Below, piece after piece: positions 10,077 through 20,268 of a DNA stretch of 64,000 bases (the stretch's first letter is position 1; every line of letters starts with the position of its first letter). A program made the position numbers and the translations under genes. Source of the stretch: Drosophila miranda (taxonomy: Eukaryota > Arthropoda > Insecta > Diptera > Drosophilidae); contig NW_022881614.1 in assembly GCF_003369915.1 (NCBI RefSeq), positions 10,685,001 to 10,749,000 on the forward strand, in the 5' to 3' direction. Under the pieces are notes generated by a model. It was not told where the DNA came from. It searched no databases and was given only the letters and a program-made list of their open reading frames with translations.

Positions 10077-11177
10077 TTACTTTATATCCACACTCGTAAT
10101 TTGTGCAGACGAAGGCACTAGCATACTGGGGACATTGATGAGCAGGTGAATGCTCGATGGAGGAATTTTTAGTTGATTTGCCACAACTGCAAGAAAAGTC
10201 GAGAATTACAAGGGATTTAAGTGGAAAGTATATCAAATAATACCACCAGCCATGCTGCTGTTGTGCTGATTCAGTTCCTTCTCAAGCCTGGCTATCCTCT
10301 CGCGCAGATCCTGATTCTGCTGCTGCAATTGAGCGTTTTGCTTCCGAAGGTCCTTCTGCTCGTTGCGCATCTTGTTCCTGTAGCGGCTGGCAGCCGCTCG
10401 ACGCCGCTCCATGCAATCCCCGTCCCGATCCGGCTTTGCTCTTACACTTTTTGGCTGTTCAGAGAAGATACGCTTTTGGTTGTTGCTGTGGATAATGGCC
10501 TTCAGGCACCAGGCACCCAACGGGGCCGGGGTATTGCGCCTTGTGCTGGGCTTGGGAAGTATGAACGGGCGTCCGGATTGCCCGGGAATGGAACTGGTAA
10601 GGTGTTTTCCACTAGGGGGTTCTGTTGCCATGGGCACCGTCTGTGCAGGCAGTACCCAAGCAATAACTTGGGGTTGTATCAACTGTATGGGGAGCGGATC
10701 TTCAGCGCAGACTGCTGTCGTAGCTGTGGTGGTGGGCCAGCAGCTGCTCCACATCTATCGAACTGCAGCTCTCGCTTCACATTACCGTTCCAACCGGGAC
10801 GGGAGGCGGGGCAGTAGTGTGGACCGAAACCGTCTCCAGGGGGACTCGCCATCATTCTGTGGAGCTTCTGGACGATTTGGCGTGCCACTCACGTTCTGTT
10901 CTGCCGCACGCTGGAATCCAATGTCGAAGGGATTGACATGCTGCAGGTCCTCAAAGAGGCCCACTTCGTCGCAGTTCTTGATGAGGCGCGTGGGTGTGGG
11001 CGTTTGATCGGCAGCAAACAGGTTCTCCTTTTGTCCCAAGGACAGATTCAACGTCATGTCATGCTTGGGCTGTTGCCCGTAGCTCTCGTAGCAGGGCCCA
11101 TCCTCCCCCGAGGTCTTTGTCCCAAAGTCGGCAAACGAGACGCTGGCCAGGTCCCCGATGCCAGCGGAGTTCTCCAT
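10077..11177 (-). pseudogene. Atf-2: Atf-2 (bZIP transcription factor), multiply frameshifted
   Basis: Read on the minus strand from ATG at 11177. The N-terminal block DQTPTPTRLIKNCDEVGLFE is the conserved stress-kinase docking/phosphorylation region of ATF2. The bZIP lies at about 10250-10400 (basic region ERRRAAASRYRNKMR followed by Leu/Gln heptads). The last exon is 10077-10186, entered through a ttcttgcag acceptor after a phase-1 donor near 10240. The middle does not hold one frame. Sense-like text moves from the first frame to another near 10855, then to the bZIP frame near 10735, with a TGA in between (about 10797). At least two frameshifts therefore separate the two ends. In flies Atf-2 is a p38-regulated CRE-binding factor; this copy should not make a full protein unless the indels are assembly errors. 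Confidence 0.8.
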
Positions 11178-11210
11178 GACGAATAGAAAATGGCCAGAAC
11201 CACTAACCAT

Positions 11211-12600
11211 ACAGTATAATAACCAAACCTAATATGTGTCTGATTTAAGCGATGTAATAATCATCACATCATCAGAACAGGAAGAAGTAAGATCCTTAGG
11301 AGATAAATATAAACATAATCCGGCACATCATCACATTGAATTATTCCTTATTTTTGTACCAGACTCTTGGCAGTTCTTTTCGCCTTGTTGGCTAATAAGC
11401 TACCAGACATTGATTCCGTGTTTTTATTCGTGTTCCTTGCGGGTTTTTGTTTGATGGCGACGCGCGAAGTAGCTTTTATGGTTTGTCTCAGTCTCGGTCT
11501 CGTCCTTGTCTGTCTGTCAGGGTCCTCCCGTCGCCTTGTTGCTGAATGTTCCCCGTCTGTGTCTACTAGTTCATTTACGGCCTTTTACTACAGTTTTTAT
11601 GCTGGCTTATTAAATGGAAAATAAATGCGGGCCGGGACCGCACGAGATGGGAAGGGATGGGACGTTTATGTATAAGTACGAGTATATATTTGTACATATG
11701 TACATACCTACTATAAGTATATTTATTTGGCTTTGACTGAGGTCAGTTATTTTTGGGGTTCTTTTGTGTTTTGTATGGTGTGCCTTTTGGGACCCTTGTT
11801 AACCTTCCTTTTCTTTATGGAATTCTGTGTGTACACATTTATTCCATTTTATGGTTTTTGTTTTATGCTTATGTAAGCCTTGGCCTTCAAATGATTTTAA
11901 ATCTTACACAAAACTTTGAAGAGCAAGAGTGTGAGCTTTCGCCCTTTAAAGCACTTCCAGATAATACTCATGTGGAGGTATAGATTTTTGCATTGATTGA
12001 ATGAGTGGGAACAACAGTCGCCGACTGGGATTATGGGTGCCACGGAAGGGGTTCGGGATTTGGGATTCTGCAGAGACATACGCAGACATAGCTTTCCAAC
12101 ACAACACAAAAAAAGCCTAGACAAATCCTGGAACCCCTTTACGTCTCTCTCTCTTTCCGTGTGCGAGTCCCCGTTGTCACTCATATCAATCGAAGTGGTA
12201 CTACTTTTGATTAAAATTTTCCGACCCAACCCCAACGCCAACCCCACATATCCGGTAAACCCTTTGGTTTCCCTGCTTTTAATTGTGGTTTTTAATAATT
12301 CTTTGGTGGCTTGGTCCCACATTGGATGGCGGCAGTACATTGGGAGTCCATCCAAAATCTGCATTTGTTATGTTTGATTTGTCTCTGGCTCATGGTTCTC
12401 TGTTCCCTTTTGTCAGATTCGAAATGAAGCATTAAATATTTGGCCGTCTGCGAAAACAAAAGCAAATAACGTATGTTTTTTATTGTGTTTTAATATTCAT
12501 GTGGCTGTATTTTTGTTTTACACATTTTCGATAACAGAAGGATGCATGGCTTTTGGTTTTTTGGGGGGCCTTGTTTAGTACTTGAGAAATGAGCATTTTT
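11211..12600. other. Intergenic / probable Atf-2 upstream DNA
   Basis: No coding region is supported. A 155-codon minus frame (11897-12364) lacks any recognisable domain and has low-complexity basic composition, so I leave it out. Microsatellite-like TATGTATAAGTACGAGTATA text occurs at about 11668-11725. Some of this may be 5' leader or first intron of Atf-2, which starts at 11177 on the minus strand. Confidence 0.4.
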
Positions 12601-12639
12601 AGTAGTGTTGTGTTGCTCATGAGTGAGTGAACAAAAAAG

Positions 12640-12802
12640 AGTTGTTCACTTAAGTGAGCAACTGAACATGTTCCTTCCAAGCTATTCTTTTTTGTTCACT
12701 TGTTCTTTGTTGTTCACTTGTTCTTTGTTTTTCACTTGTTCTTTTTTGCTCACTTGTTCTTTGTTCTTCACTTGTTCATTTTTGTTCACTTGTTCTTTAC
12801 TC
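12640..12802 (+). repeat. Minisatellite array 1 (TTCACTTGTTCTTTG units)
   Basis: About eight imperfect units of 14-16 bases, consensus TTGTTCACTTGTTCTTT, run from about 12640 to 12802. The array begins with a GTGAGCAACTGAACATGTTC segment whose complement recurs at the far edge of array 2. The T-rich strand is the plus strand. Confidence 0.8.
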
Positions 12803-12961
12803 ACTTCTTGCGCAATTTTGATCCTCAAAGGGCATTTTGCGATCTGTCAGCTGTTGCTCATATTTGCGTTTACTTCACACTATTTGTATTACCGGCAATG
12901 CTGTTTACTCTTTCAAATATTCTGTATGTCGCTAAATTGAAAGTATAGTGAAATTTGGAAC

Positions 12962-13145
12962 CATCTGTGCATGAATAGTGAACAACTGAGTGAGCAAGTC
13001 AGCAACTGAGCAAGTGAGCAACAGAGCAACTGAGCAAGTGAGCAACTGAGCAAGTGAGTAACTGAGCAATCTAAGAGAGCAAGTGAGCAATATGAGTGAG
13101 TTGACTCACTTACTAAAAAAGAACAAGTGAACATGTTCACCAAAA
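12962..13145 (+). repeat. Minisatellite array 2 (GAGCAAGTGAGCAACT units), inverted relative to array 1
   Basis: About nine imperfect units with consensus TGAGCAAGTGAGCAAC fill 12962-13110, followed by AAGAACAAGTGAACATGTTCAC at about 13120-13141. This is the reverse complement type of array 1, so the two arrays face each other across about 160 bp of unique sequence (12803-12961). The array ends about 70 bp before the MED24 homology. Confidence 0.8.
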
Positions 13146-13213
13146 TGAGCAATGTTTGAAAACCGAAAACCTGCCCATATTTCGAGTACTCAGTGCGGAA
13201 TGTTATAGTTTGG

Positions 13214-15035
13214 CTGGTTGCGCAGACGGAGAAGCTGAAGAGACGTCGCTTTATGTTGTCCAAAATGCTCTTCACGTCCGCCGACGAGAGGGTCTCTTGC
13301 TCCCAGGCAATCAGCACATGATGCAGCACTCCTGGCAGATTCAGGCAGGTCTCTTGCCAGCTCAAAGAGCACGGCTTCAGTTGTGCCGCCTTCGGCTTGC
13401 TCAGGCTGAGTAGCAGCTCATCCACCATGCTGTCATCGCAGAGCGCCAATATCTGGCGCGGAATCTTAAGCTTGTTTCGCTCCACCATGCACTCTCTCAC
13501 CCACTTCTCAAAGAAGGAGTCCCCGCGGTCGGACAGTACCACCTGAAATAAAGGAAACTCAATAAATATATCCTAAATTTTCACCGAGTATTCATTACAT
13601 CTGAGCCATAGGTCTGCACGATACTTGTTAGCATCAGAAAGGAGACATCAAACAGTGTGGAGCGCGTGACACAGAGCTTGCCGAGCTCCGCAGGAACCGG
13701 CTTGGAGTTCTCATTGCACTGAATCAGCCGAGAGACAAACGTCTTCAGGCGTCCGTCCACAGTGGCCACCGACAGGATCAACTCGAAGCTGTTCCCCACC
13801 GGCACCTGGCACAGAACATTCACCATGTCCTGCACTTTATTCGTGCACAGGGTCTTCAGCACACCCGAGAGGGGAACCTCTGCGCGTTTGATTATGTTGG
13901 AAGGCGTCTGCTGGCCATTGTCGCACTTTTTAAGCAGCAGCGAGGCAGCTTCTCTGTAGACGATAATTCGTTATTAGAAAACATTCTTCGGGGGAAAAAT
14001 CTTGCATCGAGAAATCTTACCGCTGGCTGGCAAACTTTTTCACATGCACATCGTTTACAAGCTGCTGTTTGGTCTAGTCATTGAGCAAGAATTCAATCAT
14101 ATTGCACGAGCATTTGGTGTCCATAAAGTCGAGCAGTAGATTATCCTGAATGAGCAGCTCCAAGACCTCTACTAGCTCTTGTATATAATCAGAAGGGGGC
14201 GGCTGCTCTCCGGGCAAACGCTGCAGGGCATGCAATTGTTTGATAATATACGGCCAGCAGAGGTTGGATACAGTAGGAGATCTTCTCTGCCGGCAGCACA
14301 TTCAGCTTTTGCAAATCCAAATGTGAGACATCAATGTAGGCGAACTGTTGCAGCTGCTGCTCCACTCCGGGGAGCTGAGAGTGAAATTGGAGTTGGTGAG
14401 GGATCCCTTGATGGCCGCATACTTGTCCCGTATCTTTCCGTGGCACTCGAACTCCTCGCGAGAGCCCACATAGAGCATGGAAAGCATGAACTGATGCTGG
14501 CTAATCCGATCAATAACCACACAGGTCTGGTCCAGCATATACGACTGCTCGGCGCTTATCTCCCCGTACAGCTCATAGTGCTGGACCGTGCGGGCAAAGA
14601 TCTGGAGCAGCCAGTAGATCAGCTGGACCACAGCGCCCGGCAGCACAGCCTCCTCCGATTTGATGCTTCAAAGCACTGTTGATTCGATTAGAGGGATTAT
14701 TGATAACAGATTAGAGAGAGATACTCACCGACAGGTCACACCATCCACAATGCTAACTAGAAACTCCAGCAGCGATGTGATGCAGTAGATACGCTCCAGT
14801 TTATCATATCTGGCTATGCAGCGGAGCACTGCGGCATGCGAGACGAGGTGGGCACACAACGAGTGCTTCAGGTAGTTGAGTACCAGCTGAGAGGACAAAA
14901 ATCATAATGGTTTAAGTTAAGGTCAAATATCAAGGAGGTAACACTCACTGGATTGGCTGTGGAGCCAATCAGCGCCTGCTGCATGAGGCAATCGGCCAAA
15001 TTGTACACATCCCCACTGACGCCTCGGGGCAGCAC
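13214..15035 (-). pseudogene. MED24: MED24 (Mediator subunit 24), partial degenerate copy, unit 1
   Basis: Minus-strand exons: 15035-14949 (29 codons, [16 protein letters not shown]), 14886-14729, 14665 down to 14021, 13953-13599 and 13542-13214, with gt-ag junctions. Text such as LNLPGVLHHVLIAWEQETL and [19 protein letters not shown] is characteristic of insect MED24, a Mediator tail subunit linking activators to RNA polymerase II. Damage: a frameshift near 14375, a missing segment of roughly 60 codons near 14250 with loss of frame, and an in-frame TAG at 14074-14076 where a Trp codon is expected. The 3' half of the gene is absent: homology stops at 13214, next to a minisatellite. Exon 1 has been lost from this unit. 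It cannot make MED24. Confidence 0.85.
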
Positions 15036-15225
15036 CTGAAAATCGGAGGCCCAATATTTATTAATTTATAAAACATCTATCTATGTCTTTCCTGTCAAGG
15101 CTTCATAGGGATTCCGGCCGAATCTCCAAACCAATCAGTGCTATCCTAACTATTGTAAAACTGACATCGTAAAAAAATCAAGTCAGCTTATTTCTGGTCT
15201 ATTTATTCTGATTTTTGGCAAGAAT

Positions 15226-16532
15226 ATGTCCCGCTTAAGTCTCTTGAGCAACCGCGCGCTTCTGCTAAGACGAACCACATTGGCCAGACTATACATAGGC
15301 CGCTGTCCCCTGAAAGCTGACAGAGGGTACGCCGCGTACCAATTTAAACAACCCAAGACATTTTACTATCCAGATCGTAAACAAGAAGCGGAACGTAAGA
15401 GTGGCGTTACCACTGAACAAGCGCAACGTCAGCTCGAAGATGGCGGCAAGCCAGAGGACTTTTACTACAAGGTCCTAGGCGTCGGCAAGTACGCTATCAG
15501 CAAGGAAATACGCAACGCCTACTTGATGCTAGCCAAGCGCTATCATCCCGACAAAATGGGCTCGGGGAGGTCCCTGAAACACTTTCAGGAGATCTCCAAT
15601 GCCTATCATATTCTGACAGATGAAAACAAAAGGCTGGAGTACGATCAACTGGGGGGTGTCAAGGACGAGAAGGCGTTCCTCGAGCAAGCAACTGTGAATC
15701 CGACGATCTTGGGGCAAAAGCTGGACTAGGCTAAGAAACTTCAGGCGGAGACAGACGCAAACGATGGTGAGCTGTCGTGTCAATGTGTCCTTGCAACCCC
15801 TAGATTAAATAGTAGTCTCCCCTCCCGTATAGAAATTAATAATCTGAAGCAGCTGAATGGCAAGAGTTTTGAATTGAGTCTTAGCTTCGAAGAAGCCGCC
15901 AATGGGTGCAAGAAGCGCGTGGACATACGCTACCTGCGGAAGTGTGGCAAGTGCGGCGGCAAGTCGCAGTTGATGACGCATCGTGATGTCGGGAAGGAGC
16001 CATGCCGACGCTGCAATGGCGCAGGCAAGGTGACCAAGCGGACGGTGACCTTTACGGCCGAAAAGACATGTGAACACTGTAAAGGAAAGGGATTCATCAA
16101 CCGCCGCGACTGCGAGCCGTGTGGCAGCCGCGGTTCCATAGCATCCGGTGTCGAGGTGATGTTATCACCATCCAAAACCCGAATACCCAAGAACGTGTTA
16201 ATTATCGCCTGGTGGTCGAACGCAGCGACTACTTTCGCCGATATGGCCTTGATGTCCATAGTGACAAGCTGATAACTATATCGCAAGCCATTTTAGGCGG
16301 CAGGTTCACTGTTCGCGGCCTCCACGAGCCTGTGGAAATACGCGTTGACCCAGGAACGCAGACAAATAGTGAGATAATAATCAAGAGCAAGGGCATACGC
16401 TGCGAGAATGGAGTGGGCAACCACGTAGTAACTTTGAAAGTTTTCATACCTACAAAACTTTCAATTAAGCAGCGTCTTCTGATCCTGAGTTTAGCCCAGG
16501 CAGAAGATCCCATTTTCGAGCGCAAAACCTAA
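15226..16532 (+). pseudogene. DnaJ/Hsp40 (Tid/DNAJA3-like) copy A, broken
   Basis: This copy encodes the same type I mitochondrial-style Hsp40 as intact copy C: a basic, hydrophobic N-terminus, a J domain with HPD, a four-repeat Cys-rich zinc region and a C-terminal substrate domain. Two lesions are visible by comparison with copies C and E. A GAG codon is TAG at 15727-15729, ending the first frame after 167 codons. A 34-bp deletion at about 16157 (GAGGTG joined to ATGTTATC) removes part of the region after the zinc finger and shifts frame. The distal frame resumes at about 16158-16532. It lies in what was MED24 intron 1, opposite strand. Non-functional as a chaperone. Confidence 0.9.
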
Positions 16533-17594
16533 AAACCAAATAGCATAGCGCTTCAAAACTAATCTTGTTAAATTTTCTGTTAAATTACTCTGTCAATTAC
16601 TCTGTTAAATAATGTTTAAATTAAAATATACCGTCCGACCCTCAGAAATCACTAACCATACAGTATATAGATGTGCCAGTTCATACAACGAAAGCGTCAC
16701 ACACTGGCTAGCGCGTTCAGTACCCCAGAGTGACGTCATCATGAGAGAGAGAGAGCGCAGAGAGAACATCTTTGCATGTGTTAGTACACACGCAATATGT
16801 TTCGACAAAAATATGTGATTGTATGCTTTTTCAGATTTTTTGAACTCTCTCAGGTCTGGTTCTGTTTTGCACATGCATTCTCACGTACTTTGCGTGTGTG
16901 TTTAGTATTGCTGGCCGCTAGAACTGAAATTTGAGTTTGGTTCTTGTTTTGGGTCTTTTGATGGACTGACCTACTGCCACAAAATAAATGAAGAATGGGC
17001 AGGGGGTGGGGGTATGGTACACTAGGGCGCGGGAAATGAAATAAAAGCTGTTATTTGTTTGATTTATACCACAAAATATAAAATATTTCAATAATATAAT
17101 TACACATTTATTTCCTTATTTTAAACATGTTTATTATAAATTATAAAAATTATGCAACGCCGTCGGTTCTCGACTTTTTTGTTTATTATAACTAAAACAA
17201 TGATGTATCTAAATATACAATATAAAAAAAAATATATACATATATACTTAAATAAATTTGCATAAATATATATATTTCTTTCTATAAATAGAGGATATGC
17301 CTTAAGAACGTTCATATATGTAACTACATATATGTATGTATATACGTAAATACATACATACATATGTACTTAAAGTCGCCGCTAAAATTGGCTCCTGATT
17401 GAAGATCGGTACCCAGGGAACACCACGAGGAGGCCATTATATATTAAATGGGGTCAAAAATTAATCTGACCTTTGAGTCGACTTGATATGACTTAATTTC
17501 AAGACTTTTAAGTAATTAAGTCACATCCATGTTCCCCGCCAAAAATTAAATCTGTTAGATATATGTACATACATATGTATGTATGTATGTATAT
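16533..17594. other. Unit 1 spacer: truncated MED24 promoter, CRE/GAGA block, A/T-rich tail and TACATA microsatellite
   Basis: After DnaJ A the sequence jumps at about 16622 directly to the MED24 promoter text (motif 6, 16623-16648), so MED24 exon 1, the DNA element, Motif 1 and the DRE seen in other units are deleted here. TGACGTCA is at 16731-16738, followed by a GA run at 16742-16755. The remainder is A/T-rich with an ATGTATGTATGTATGT microsatellite at 17570-17594. Near 17436 on the minus strand a short frame starting MASSWCSLGTDLQSG recurs in every full unit. I cannot assign it. Confidence 0.6.
16731..16755. promoter_or_regulatory. Palindromic CRE (TGACGTCA) plus GAGA run, unit 1
   Basis: A perfect CRE at 16731-16738 is followed within four bases by ATGAGAGAGAGAGAGCG. 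The same pair is at 20351 (unit 2), 32814 (unit 3) and 54199 (unit 4). CREs are bound by CREB/ATF bZIP factors and GA runs by GAGA factor (known); use at this locus is inferred. Confidence 0.45.
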
Positions 17595-17877
17595 CTAACT
17601 AGAAACTCCAGCAGCGATGTGATGCAGTAGATACGCTCCAGTTTATCATATCTGGCTATGCAGCGGAGCACTGCGGCATGCGAGACGAGGTGGGCACACA
17701 ACGAGTGCTTCAGGTAGTTGAGTACCAGCTGAGAGGACAAAATTCATAATGGTTTAAGTTAAGGTCAAATATCAAGGAGGTAACACTCACTGGATTGGCT
17801 GTGGAGCCAATCAGCGCCTGCTGCATGAGGCAATCGGCCAAATTGTACACATCTCCACTGACGCCTCGGGGCAGCAC
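17595..17877 (-). pseudogene. MED24: MED24 exons 3 (truncated) and 2, unit 2
   Basis: Exon 3 is cut at 17595 inside the codons for LEFLV and joined to the TACATA microsatellite; its other end is the acceptor at 17729. Exon 2 occupies 17791-17877 with its gtgagt donor and cag acceptor intact. The sequence is nearly identical to unit 1. With no downstream exons these cannot encode Mediator subunit 24. The breakpoint in exon 3 defines the left edge of units 2 and 4. Confidence 0.85.
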
Positions 17878-18067
17878 CTGAAAATCGGAGGCACAATATT
17901 TATTAAATTATAAAATATCTATCTATGCCTTTCCTGTCAAGGCTTCATAGGGATTCCGGCCGAATCTCCAAACCAATCAGAGCTATCCTAACTATTGTAA
18001 AACTGACATCGTAAAAAAATCAAGTCAGCTTATTTCTGGTCTATTTATTCTGAATTTTGGCAAGAAT

Positions 18068-19050
18068 ATGTCCCGCTTAAGTCTCTTGAGCAACGGCGCG
18101 CTTCTGCTAAGACGAACCACATTGGCCAGACTATACATAGGCCGCTGTCCCCTGAAAGCTGAGAGAGGGTACGCCGCGTACCAATTTAAACAACCCAAGA
18201 CATTTTACTATCCAGATCGTAAACAAGAAGAGGAACGTAAGAGTGGCGTTACCACTGAACAAGCGCAACGTCAGCTCGAAGATGGCTTCAAGCCAAAGGA
18301 CTTTTACTACAAGGTCCTAGGCGTCGGCAAGAGCTGAATGGCAAGAGCTTTGAATTGAGTCTTAGCTTCGAAGAAGCCGCCAATGGGTGCAAGAAGCGCG
18401 TGGACATACGCTACCTGCGGAAGTGTGGCAAGTGCGGCGGCAAGTCGCAGTTGATGACGCATCGTGATGTCGGGAAGGAGCCATGCCGACGCTGCAATGG
18501 CGCAGGCAAGGTGACCAAGCGGACGGTGACCTTTACGGCCGAAAAGACATGTGAACACTGTAAAGGAAAGGGATTCATCAACCGCCGCGACTGCGAGCCG
18601 TGTGGCAACCGCGGTTTCATAGCATCCGGTGTCGAGGTGCTGGTTAAGGTACCGCCTGGATCTAAGGACGGCGATGTTATCACCATCCAAAACCCGAATA
18701 CCCAAGAACGTGTTAATTATCGCCTGGTGGTCGAACGCAGCGACTACTTTCGCCGATATGGCCTTGATGTCCATAGTGACAAGCTGATAACTATATCGCA
18801 AGCCATTTTAGGCGGCAGGTTCACTGTTCGCGGCCTCCACGATCCTGTGGAAATACGCGTTGACCCAGGAACGCAGACAAATAGTGAGATAATAATCAAG
18901 AGCAAGGGCATACGCTGCGAGAATGGAGTGGGCAACCACGAAGTAACTTTGAAAGGTTTCATACCTACAAAACTTTCAATGAAGAAGACGCTGCTTCTGA
19001 TCCTGAGTTTAGCCCAGGCAGAAGATCCCATTTTCGAGCGCAAAACCTAA
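18068..19050 (+). pseudogene. DnaJ/Hsp40 (Tid/DNAJA3-like) copy B, J domain deleted
   Basis: The first 88 codons match the other copies (to VLGVGK), then a deletion of about 360 bp joins codon 88 to about codon 209 and creates a TGA. Lost are the J-domain helices, the HPD loop and the linker. The downstream frame 18355-19050 still reads through the zinc region (four CxxC pairs) and the C-terminal domain. It also has a changed segment KKTLLL near its end, caused by extra bases compared with KQRLL in other copies. Without HPD it could not stimulate Hsp70 even if translated. Confidence 0.9.
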
Positions 19051-19182
19051 AAAACAAATAGCATAGCGCTTCAAAACTAATCTTGTTAAATTTTCTGTTA
19101 AATTACTCTGTCAATTACTCTGTTAAATAATGTTTAAATTAAGTATGCATTTCAAACGACAAACTATTTGATTGTTGCTTGC

Positions 19183-19270
19183 CTTCTTTATGTTGATGCC
19201 TCATTGAGAGTCCGACCAGCGTTCTCGCCACGCCACATAGATGAACTGAAAAATTGTTGTTCTCCTTCAT
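19183..19270 (-). pseudogene. MED24: MED24 exon 1, unit 2 (stop and 2-bp deletion)
   Basis: This is the minus-strand start exon of MED24, located beyond the DnaJ gene, which shows that DnaJ sits inside MED24 intron 1. Compared with units 3-5 it lacks two bases (88 instead of 90) and has TGA where those units have TGG in the SDSQWGIN block. The donor is AAG|GCAAGC, a GC-type donor, present in all units. Confidence 0.8.
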
Positions 19271-19391
19271 ATCCCTCGCTCAAACTCCACTCTCCTTCCG
19301 TGATGCAGTTACTTCTTTATTTTAAATTTTTAAGTAACTAAATTTTGTTACTTTTCAGTTGTTTTCTTTTTTTTAGAGCACCGCACCGTAG

Positions 19392-20198
19392 TAGTGCTGC
19401 CAGATATTGAGAGTCCCCATAAGCTAGATTGAAGAAAAAAATAAGCTAGAACAAGCTAAAAATTAAAAACAAATAGTTTAAAAATAAGCTAACCATAAAA
19501 ACACATCAAAATCATAGATAATTTAATTTTGACGATATACTTTTTTTTATTTATATTTATTTTTTAAGTAATGACATGCATTTTTCCACTTTACAACAAA
19601 TCGCAGTCTCGTGCTCCTCTGGTTTTTGAGGACTTTTAATAAAAGGTATTTTGTTAGTTCATGCTTGCATTGGACGCAATATGTTTTTTAGCGACAGCAT
19701 GCTGCCGTAATTCGCACAACTTGGACCCAATTTTTGCTTTATAAGAGCAGCTGTACGATTTTGTGGGGTAAGTTGGCACGTTGCGTAGACACTCCATAAA
19801 TTCATCAAAATTTAACCAGAAATTGTGGAAATATTGATTATAAGACACTTTCGGCATTTTCTCTTATGTAAATGTGCAAACATGTGCAATACTGTGGTAT
19901 GACTAAAATTTATCAACGAAAGATTACTATACATTTATACACAAAATTGGATGATATACCAAAATAAGAACTATTTCTTGTTTTTATTGAATTTTATGAT
20001 TTTCCCGCTAAAAATTAACAAATATTTCAATAAAATCAAAAAACATAAATTTTGCTGTACTAATTATTTTAAGCCAAGATAAGCTAAATGAACCTTTGAA
20101 TAAGCTAGATTTCAAGCTATACGCATTTCAAATATTTTTCGAGCTATTTGGTTTTAAAATAAGCCAAATCTAGCTTAAAATAAGCGAAAATGACAGCA
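19392..20198 (-). mobile_element. Inverted-repeat DNA element in the MED24 5' leader, unit 2
   Basis: About 807 bp bounded by imperfect inverted ends (TGCTGCCA / TGGCAGCA-type, with AAGCTAGATT at 19421 and AATCTAGCTT at 20167). A 15-bp direct repeat AGCACCGCACCGTAG (19377-19391 and 20195-20209) flanks it. Inside on the minus strand, 19857-19654 encodes 67 residues starting MPKVSYNQYF, with C-x2-C-like and RQHAVAKKH text that recalls a BED-type zinc finger. No transposase core is visible. It looks like a non-autonomous hAT- or P-like element. It is shared at the same place by units 2-5, so it predates the amplification. Confidence 0.5.
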
Positions 20199-20215
20199 CC
20201 GCACCGTAGAGGTGT

Positions 20216-20268
20216 AAACAGTGTGACCGCGGATTTATCGATAAAATATACCGTCCGACCCTCAGAAA
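20216..20268 (-). promoter_or_regulatory. MED24 core promoter, unit 2: Motif 1, DRE and motif 6
   Basis: On the minus strand the order is AATATACC-type motif 6 with the 20-mer TGAGGGTCGGACGGTATATT (20244-20263), TTATCGATAA (DRE, 20235-20244) and CGGTCACACTG (Motif 1, 20218-20228). All three are known Drosophila housekeeping core-promoter elements (bound by M1BP, DREF and unknown factors). Orientation and distance point to MED24 exon 1 at 19270, with the DNA element inserted between promoter and start codon. Confidence 0.65.

Noticed and set aside
10051..10236. Cys-rich 61-codon minus frame, metallothionein-like at first sight
   Set aside because: It overlaps the last exon of Atf-2 in another frame; the acceptor and phase support Atf-2, and the ATG lies in the intron.
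11897..12364. 155-codon minus frame upstream of Atf-2
   Set aside because: No domain, low-complexity start, lies in a region with many simple repeats; treated as chance.
12640..13145. CRISPR-like array
   Set aside because: Units are contiguous and imperfect without spacers, in a eukaryotic context; it is a minisatellite.
15764..15810. Possible 37-bp intron in DnaJ (GTGAGC to CCCCTAG)
   Set aside because: Too short for a fly intron and not needed: the unspliced frame is open in copies C and E, and removal would shift frame.
16612..16818. Short frame starting MFKLKYTVRPSEITNH (also in units 2-4)
   Set aside because: It translates the MED24 promoter, CRE and GA run; its composition follows those motifs and it is not protein-like.
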